This document shows positions 59,140 to 64,000 of a stretch of 64,000 nt of DNA, piece by piece. The DNA is from Paenibacillus sp. Soil787. GTDB taxonomy: Bacteria; Bacillota; Bacilli; Paenibacillales; NBRC-103111. Below the pieces are notes generated by a model. That model was not told where the DNA came from. It made no database searches and worked only from the letters and a program-made list of their open reading frames with translations. The position numbers and the translations under genes were made by a program. Each line of letters opens with the position of its first letter. The first letter of the stretch is position 1. The stretch is taken from NCBI RefSeq assembly GCF_001429545.1, contig NZ_LMSP01000044.1:232136-296135 (forward strand), in the 5' to 3' direction.

Positions 59140-59483
59140 ATGACACAACGTTTAAATTATATGCAGCAATCACCAGAGCAAAGATCCATGGTGAGAGCGA
59201 GGTTCGCCTTTATCACATTTCGATATGGCGGGAATCGTCACTGTTTGTTCCACGCGAACGGGCTGCGTTGGCATGGACCGAAATCCTGACCAAGCTCCCT
59301 GAGCAAGGTGTACCCGACGAATTGTATGACCGTGTTCATGGACAATTGTCTGAAAAAGAAATCTCTGATCTGACGTTCTCAGTCATGGCGATTAATGCTT
59401 GGAATCGTATCAACATAGCTTTCAAGACTGTACCAGGTTCGGCTGATGCAGCATTTAAATTGACGAAAGCTGGTTTGAGCTAA
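59140..59483 (+). pseudogene. Carboxymuconolactone decarboxylase (AhpD-like) gene with the catalytic core deleted
   Basis: AGGAGG and ATG at 59140 start the expected text MTQRLNYMQQSPEQ, but within about 15 codons the frame shifts. Beyond the junction the other frame gives AKIHGESEVRLYHISIWRES, PRERAALAWTEILTKLPEQG, VPDELYDRVHGQLSEKEISD, LTFSVMAINAWNRINIAFKT. In intact family members about 40 residues lie between these parts and include the catalytic CxxC(x)3H; they are absent here. The gene sits directly behind an ECF41 promoter and ahead of an oxidoreductase gene, its usual place. Confidence 0.8.
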
Positions 59484-59559
59484 CTATTTAGAAAAGCAAT
59501 GTATAAGTTTATACATCTCAAGCCCTTATATTACTGGTTATAAACTAGGAGGAATTAAT

Positions 59560-60321
59560 ATGAAAATTGTAGTTATTGGTGGAAGTGGACTTATTGGCTC
59601 AAAACTTGTAAAAAAACTTCGTGAGCTTGGCCATGAGACAGTGGCGGCATCACCTACCTTAGGTGTCAACACGATCACTGGTGAGGGGCTCGCTGAAGCG
59701 CTTACTGGCGCTCAGGTTGTCGTCGACGTGTCAAACTCGCCTTCGTTTGAGGACCAGGCAGTTATGGAGTTCTTCGAGACGTCGAATAAGAACCTTCTTG
59801 CAGCTGAAGCAGCCACAGGAGTAGGTCATCACGTAGCGCTGTCAGTTGTTGGTACCGAGCGCCTTCTCCAAAGTGGTTATTTCCGCGCGAAAATGGCCCA
59901 AGAAGAGTTAATCAAGACTTCCAAGGTTCCTTATACGATCGTCCGCGCGACGCAGTTCTTCGAGTTCGTCGGCAGCATCGCCTATGTGGCTACTGAGGGG
60001 GAAACCGTTCGTTTACCTTCCGCGCTTACGCAGCCTATCGTTTCGGATGATGTTGCAGCGGCGTTGGTCGATTTCACACTTGGGGCGCCAGTGAATGGCA
60101 CTGTCGAGGTGGCTGGTCCAGATCGGATTGGTCTCGACGAACTCGTTCGACAATTCTTGAGCGCAAATAAAGACACACGTCAGGTGGTCACAGACGCCAA
60201 CGCGCTCTACTTCGGTTCAGTAGAGGTGAATGATCAATCTCTCGTTCCGAGCGAAAGCAACGCGCGTATCACTACGACTCGTTTCCATGATTGGCTCAGC
60301 CGCTCAGCATCCCAGGGGTAA
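59560..60321 (+). CDS. NAD(P)-binding NmrA/atypical SDR oxidoreductase
   Basis: 253 residues with AGGAGG upstream. GGSGLIGSKLVKKLRELGHE at the N-terminus is the dinucleotide loop (GxxGxxG), then TGAQVVVDVSNSPSFEDQAV, VALSVVGTERLLQSGYFRAK, VPYTIVRATQFFEFVGSIAY, ALTQPIVSDDVAAALVDFTL. There is no classical YxxxK; the HVALSVVGTERL and SGYFRAKMAQE segment provides a Y-x3-K (YFRAK). Oxidoreductases of this kind are standard companions of ECF41 sigma factors. It is probably transcribed from the promoter at 59079 with the broken CMD gene. Confidence 0.87.
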   Translation: MKIVVIGGSGLIGSKLVKKLRELGHETVAASPTLGVNTITGEGLAEALTGAQVVVDVSNSPSFEDQAVMEFFETSNKNLLAAEAATGVGHHVALSVVGTERLLQSGYFRAKMAQEELIKTSKVPYTIVRATQFFEFVGSIAYVATEGETVRLPSALTQPIVSDDVAAALVDFTLGAPVNGTVEVAGPDRIGLDELVRQFLSANKDTRQVVTDANALYFGSVEVNDQSLVPSESNARITTTRFHDWLSRSASQG

Positions 60322-60390
60322 TTCAGCAAAGCATGGTCGACGTCAAAGGTGTCGTAAAGTGAAGCAGTTTCCAACGAGAAACAAGGTGTA

Positions 60391-60434
60391 AATGAAAAGG
60401 AGATCCGGTTGTTTATGGGTCTCCTTTTCATTTG
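60391..60434 (+). terminator. Terminator of the ECF41 target unit
   Basis: AATGAAAAGGAGA, loop, TCTCCTTTTCATT; the A/T-rich arms provide the T run. Confidence 0.65.
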
Positions 60435-60696
60435 TTCTGAATCTGACTACTTTAACGAAGCGAAAGTACGCGAGAGAAGATATTGTACTTGATCTCCAAA
60501 ATGCTGATCATCTTTGGGATATGTATTTTCCAATAGTAAAAAGTGTTTGAACAAAAATAAAGAAGAATAAGGGCAGTTCATTTACATGTATACAGAGAGA
60601 ATTTGGATGAGCCCGGTAAACGGCGGGAAAAGGACATTGAAGGATGTCGTAAGCTATATTATGCGCTGGGATAATAATTATTATAGCCATCCATAA

Positions 60697-60710
60697 CATG
60701 ACCGGTCATG
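60697..60710. promoter_or_regulatory. Perfect 14-bp palindrome, orphan operator-like site
   Basis: CATGACCGGTCATG. It has the size and form of a TetR/MarR operator, but no gene or promoter adjoins it. Confidence 0.3.
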
Positions 60711-60917
60711 ACCATCATCATATCTCCCAAATCAATTAGATATTAAAATCTATCAATAAAAGTTGAGTATAGTGAGGGCGATGATATCGAATAAAGAATT
60801 TCTATCGAAAAATCAGAATGGTCGGATACATAGAAGAAAGTTATAATAAGGAGTCTTTAAAATATCTTTGGGTTTGGGGTTAAGCTCAAGATTAAAAATA
60901 GTGTGATTGAACGAGCA

Positions 60918-60989
60918 AATGAGATCAAGTTCTGGTCATCCGAGATGACAACAATGCAAAATGTCGGGTGACAAGAACCTGATCTCATT
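60918..60989. repeat. 72-nt two-stem hairpin
   Basis: Outer arms AATGAGATCAAGTTCT and AGAACCTGATCTCATT pair at 15 of 16 positions. Inner arms GTCATCCGA and TCGGGTGAC pair at 8 of 9 plus one G-U, leaving a 20-nt loop. There is no T run in either direction, so it is not an ordinary terminator. A MITE-like end, a folded small RNA or an IS200-type hairpin are options. Confidence 0.5.
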
Positions 60990-61222
60990 AATAGCCGCGT
61001 AAATCGTGACCTTTTTACCTATTTTGACAAGAATTTTATTCGCCGCACTTCTTGTCGTATAGCTAATAACTATCATATAATAGTTAAATAAATATATGAA
61101 TTAATAGTCTTATAATTGATCCAGAAAAGGTGTGTGACTAGGTCGCGCCTTGGCTTGCTGTAGCGCCTAAGCAGGAGCGCCTGCATCCTTTCTGCAAATT
61201 TCAGGGTATAAGGATGGTAAAT

Positions 61223-62722
61223 ATGAGCAACAGAGAAACTAAAACAGACGTTATTTTAATTGGTGCCGGAATCATGAGTGCGACTTTGGGGACACTTTTG
61301 AAAGAATTAATGCCGGAATGGGAAATTACAGTGTTTGAGAAGCTCGAAAATGCAGGAGAGGAAAGCTCTAACGAATGGAATAATGCAGGAACAGGGCATG
61401 CGGCACTGTGCGAGCTTAACTACACTGTCGAAAAACCAGACGGATCTATAGATATTAGCAAAGCTATCAAAATTAATGAACAGTTTCAGCTTTCCATGCA
61501 GTTTTGGTCATATCTTGTAAACAGCAAGCTGATAAGTAATCCGCAGGACTTTATCGTGTCATTGCCTCATATGAGTATGGTTCTAGGGAAACAAAATGTC
61601 ACGTTTTTAAAGAAACGTTTTGAAGCGATGTCAAATAATTCTTTGTTTCAAGGGATGGAATTTTCAGATGATCCTGAAAAATTGATGGAATGGATTCCGC
61701 TTATTATACAAGATCGTCCATCGAATGATCCTATAGCGGCAACAAAAATCGACTGTGGAACGGATGTCAACTTTGGTGCATTAACACGCATTTTGTTTGA
61801 ACACTTAAAGAGCAAAAACGTCAATATCAAATACAAACATAGCGTTGATAATATGAAACGTACTAGCGACGGCTCGTGGGAATTGAAAGTACGAAACGAA
61901 AGTGGTAACGTAGAACGCCATACTGCAAAATTCGTCTTTATCGGAGGCGGGGGAGGAAGCCTGCATTTACTGCAAAAATCCGGTATCCCTGAAGGAAAGC
62001 ATATTGGAGGATTCCCAGTAAGCGGAATATTTATGGTGTGTAATAATCCGGAGGTTGTAGCGCAGCATCATGCAAAAGTCTACGGCTTAGCTAAGGTTGG
62101 AGCTCCACCAATGTCTGTTCCGCATCTTGACACAAGATTTATCGACAATAGAAAATCGTTGCTATTTGGACCATTTGCCGGCTTCTCACCAAAGTTTTTA
62201 AAAACCGGTTCAATGTTTGATTTGGTAACTTCCGTAAAACCTAATAATCTCGTAACGATGTTGTCGGCAGGCGCAAAAAATATGTCATTGACAAAATACC
62301 TGATCGAGCAAGTCATGTTATCGAAAGAAAAGCGTATGGAAGAGTTACGAGAGTTTATCCCGAACGCCAAAAGCGAGGATTGGGATTTAGTAGTAGCGGG
62401 CCAACGTGTGCAAGTTATCAAAGATACTGAAGCTGGCGGCAAAGGGACACTTCAATTTGGTACGGAAGTTATTAGTGCCGCTGATGGCTCGATTGCAGCA
62501 TTACTAGGCGCTTCTCCAGGTGCTTCTACGGCTGTTCACGTTATGCTTGAGGTATTTAAAAAATGCTTCCCGCAACATATGAAAGAATGGGAACCGAAAA
62601 TTAAAGAAATGATTCCTTCTTATGGTGTGTCACTAATGGAAAATCCAGAGCTCCTGCACGAAATTCATACTTCAACAACAGAAACGCTTGGCCTAGGCGA
62701 AAAAGTGCTAGTCAAAAGTTAA
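61223..62722 (+). CDS. mqo: Malate:quinone oxidoreductase
   Basis: 499 residues from the ATG at 61223 (AAGGA 8 nt upstream; another ATG three codons earlier). FAD-dependent peripheral membrane enzyme that oxidises malate to oxaloacetate and passes electrons to quinone. The FAD loop is [20 protein letters not shown], then [80 protein letters not shown], and [20 protein letters not shown] close to the end. It stands alone; a terminator follows. Confidence 0.96.
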   Translation: MSNRETKTDVILIGAGIMSATLGTLLKELMPEWEITVFEKLENAGEESSNEWNNAGTGHAALCELNYTVEKPDGSIDISKAIKINEQFQLSMQFWSYLVNSKLISNPQDFIVSLPHMSMVLGKQNVTFLKKRFEAMSNNSLFQGMEFSDDPEKLMEWIPLIIQDRPSNDPIAATKIDCGTDVNFGALTRILFEHLKSKNVNIKYKHSVDNMKRTSDGSWELKVRNESGNVERHTAKFVFIGGGGGSLHLLQKSGIPEGKHIGGFPVSGIFMVCNNPEVVAQHHAKVYGLAKVGAPPMSVPHLDTRFIDNRKSLLFGPFAGFSPKFLKTGSMFDLVTSVKPNNLVTMLSAGAKNMSLTKYLIEQVMLSKEKRMEELREFIPNAKSEDWDLVVAGQRVQVIKDTEAGGKGTLQFGTEVISAADGSIAALLGASPGASTAVHVMLEVFKKCFPQHMKEWEPKIKEMIPSYGVSLMENPELLHEIHTSTTETLGLGEKVLVKS

Positions 62723-62790
62723 TTGTTTGGATGTAGAAACAATGGGTATCTAATGAAAAGTTCAAGCAACATTTTAAAAAATAAAACAAT

Positions 62791-62833
62791 GAATCTTTGA
62801 TCTATTTATAGATTAAAGGTTCTTTTTTTTTTG
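62791..62833 (+). terminator. Terminator of mqo
   Basis: GAATCTTTGATCTA, TTTA, TAGATTAAAGGTTC then a run of ten T. Confidence 0.85.
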
Positions 62834-62928
62834 AAAATTCACAGTTATCGAGAAAGCGCGGGAAAGAGACCAGCGCAAAATGAGGGCTGTAAATAAGCCA
62901 TCGTCATCACGCTTGACGAATCTTTCCT

Positions 62929-63318
62929 TTAATGAATTTCTTTTAACGCTTTCCTGACTTTTCTAGCAAAAACAAGTGGTCTTTCAACCGATTCGATATT
63001 GATATAAATCAAACGAGGTTGCTCGAACAGCCATTCGCTGCGAACAGATGAAACTTTTATTCCTTGATTACGAATGGCCGAAATGAATGTATTGACTTCT
63101 TTTTGTAAGAATGCCGCTCTACCTAAACAAAGTGCTCTGCCCGTTCTATTATTTAATGATTCGAACGAAAAAGAAGACGTTACGCTAAATCTTTTCCCCA
63201 AAATTGTTGCTCTTATTTGATCTCGATTTATTGTCGTCACACATTTTCCGCCAGCGAAGCCGGGTTGACCACCGATAGTCCTTGAGAACTGCTCACAAAG
63301 CAAACCGTTATTTGCCAT
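62929..63318 (-). CDS. DUF1259 (LppY/LpqO-like) family protein
   Basis: 129 residues with GAGGAGG upstream of the ATG. The text LCEQFSRTIGGQPGFAGGKC, RATILGKRFSVTSSFSFESL, RALCLGRAAFLQKEVNTFIS, AIRNQGIKVSSVRSEWLFEQ, PRLIYINIESVERPLVFARK follows the DUF1259 family, which occurs as single or tandem domains in Bacillales and mycobacteria. No catalytic residues can be named; typical members have H-x-H where this one has SVRSEW, a visible substitution. The function is unknown. Confidence 0.75.
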   Translation of the reverse strand: MANNGLLCEQFSRTIGGQPGFAGGKCVTTINRDQIRATILGKRFSVTSSFSFESLNNRTGRALCLGRAAFLQKEVNTFISAIRNQGIKVSSVRSEWLFEQPRLIYINIESVERPLVFARKVRKALKEIH

Positions 63319-63465
63319 ACTTCGTTCCTCCTCTGTTTTCTATTTATGGTATGAGCAAATGAACAGGGTTGAAACGGATTATCACCTAACACAACGATGA
63401 ATATGTAAATACAAGCATTGGGTAGTCATTCCAAGTGTGAGCAATGCCCACCATATTAGTAAGCG

Positions 63466-63489
63466 AAACGACAGAGATGTCGTTTTTTT
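63466..63489 (+). terminator. Terminator-like hairpin, rightward
   Basis: AACGACA, GAGA, TGTCGTT then TTTTT. No rightward gene lies before it, since the leftward DUF1259 gene starts at 63318, so its use is unclear. Confidence 0.5.
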
Positions 63490-63600
63490 ATTAATATCTG
63501 TATAATAGAAACTGTCATATAGAGATTATAGGTCGGAGTAATTCAAAACACTCATTCTGATAATTTTGTATTGAGCGCGAAGAAGGAGGTTGTTTGTGGA

Positions 63601-64000
63601 ATGTCTTCAGAAAACCCAAAAATCAATATACTTGGAGACTTTTTAAAATCCCGCCGGGAACGGATTAAGCCGGATCATGTCAGCACTGTCGGTCGCTTTG
63701 GAACAAGAAGAACGCCGGGACTACGCAGAGAAGAGGTTGCCCATCTTGCTGGAGTTAGCATCACTTGGTATACCTGGCTGGAACAAGGCAGGGCCGTCAC
63801 TGCCTCAAGAGAAGTGATCGAGAGCGTAGGCAAAGCCCTGCAATTATCTTCAGAAGAACATCTCCATTTGCTTCGTTTGGCAAATTATAGCGGCGATGGG
63901 GAATCTTACCCGATCGCTACGGAAATAGATCCAGGCCTTCAGAACATTATTGACCAATTGAGCTATCCGGCGATCATCGCAAACAATCGAACTGAGGTGT
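63601..64000 (+). CDS. XRE-family regulator, MmyB-like (C-terminus cut by window edge)
   Basis: 133 codons are visible before the right edge. LGDFLKSRRERIKPDHVSTV, RRTPGLRREEVAHLAGVSIT and WYTWLEQGRAVTASREVIES are the N-terminal HTH of the MmyB-like group (RRTPGLRREEVAxLAGVSxxWYTxLEQGR is its signature); SEEHLHLLRLANYSGD follows and the ligand-binding PAS-like domain begins with LQNIIDQLSYPAIIANN. AAGGAGG lies about 11 nt upstream. These regulators often sit next to the reductase or exporter they control, which would be outside the window. Confidence 0.9.
   Translation, partial: MSSENPKINILGDFLKSRRERIKPDHVSTVGRFGTRRTPGLRREEVAHLAGVSITWYTWLEQGRAVTASREVIESVGKALQLSSEEHLHLLRLANYSGDGESYPIATEIDPGLQNIIDQLSYPAIIANNRTEV

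Larger units (their letters stand above)
60435..61222. other. ~790-bp non-coding stretch before mqo
   Basis: I find no gene with a start and ribosome binding site. A short open piece near 60474-60550 (REDIVLDLQNADHLWDMYFP) may be a coding remnant. The region holds a 14-bp palindrome (60697), a large two-stem hairpin (60918) and an inverted repeat GACAAGAA-N15-TTCTTGTC (61026-61056); the mqo promoter must lie to the right. Confidence 0.5.

Overview
The window looks like chromosomal DNA of a spore-forming member of the Bacillota, order Bacillales, most likely Paenibacillaceae-like (Paenibacillus, Brevibacillus or a relative). The reasons are strong AGGAGG-type ribosome binding sites with many GTG and TTG starts, a YheC/D-type coat-associated ATP-grasp protein, a LysM + GH18 spore-cortex hydrolase, a c-di-AMP riboswitch ahead of a LysM/CAP protein, and a yokU/yodT/yodS/yodR/yodQ/kamA lysine cluster as in Bacillus. 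The genus cannot be fixed from the sequence alone. No rRNA, tRNA, CRISPR array or complete insertion sequence was seen.

Layout. 1-2950: a MarR regulator and an Old Yellow Enzyme reductase (minus strand) and an SDR (plus strand), with four copies of one operator-like motif between them. 3000-7700: a decayed stretch with a scrambled IS66 remnant, a frameshifted phospholipase-like gene, a truncated tandem acetyltransferase and several small genes. 7950-11650: a MocR regulator divergent from an EamA transporter, GrpB and a truncated haemoglobin. 11760-14600: a response regulator and a multi-spanning histidine kinase flank two minus-strand secreted products, one a 52-residue precursor with a duplicated FNPQPDPPG motif. 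14870-19930: LysR-metE and a MarR-MFS pair. 20300-26430: an RR remnant, RMD1, XapX, the riboswitch with its LysM/CAP gene, YheC/D and GH18. 26580-30250: a TetR regulator divergent from kynU-kynA-kynB (tryptophan to anthranilate). 30400-36000: acetyltransferases, DUF402, arylamine NAT with a coupled mini-ORF, and a polysaccharide deacetylase.

36100-46680 is the most coherent block: sigma-54 (rpoN/sigL), a beta-lysine acetyltransferase (ablB/yodP), the yokU-yodT-yodS-yodR-yodQ operon, lysine 2,3-aminomutase (kamA) and a sigma-54 activator (kamR). Each of the three transcription units has a near-perfect -24/-12 promoter, so sigma factor, activator, promoters and enzymes form one visible regulon. 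fdhD-moaA follows.

48800-64000 is mixed accessory DNA: YceI with a double operator, an ECF sigma factor fused to a large BtrH-like domain, a VOC protein, Rrf2, a methyltransferase, a phosphodiester glycosidase-like protein, a bacterial PH-domain protein, and an ECF41-type sigma factor with two matching TGTCACA-N16-TGTC promoters, one before its own gene and one before a carboxymuconolactone decarboxylase gene that has lost its catalytic core. It ends with malate:quinone oxidoreductase, a DUF1259 protein and an XRE regulator cut by the right edge. The most novel-looking items are the FNPQPDPPG peptide/two-component locus, the sigma-BtrH fusion, the 72-nt two-stem hairpin before mqo and the Trp-rich mini-ORF coupled to NAT.
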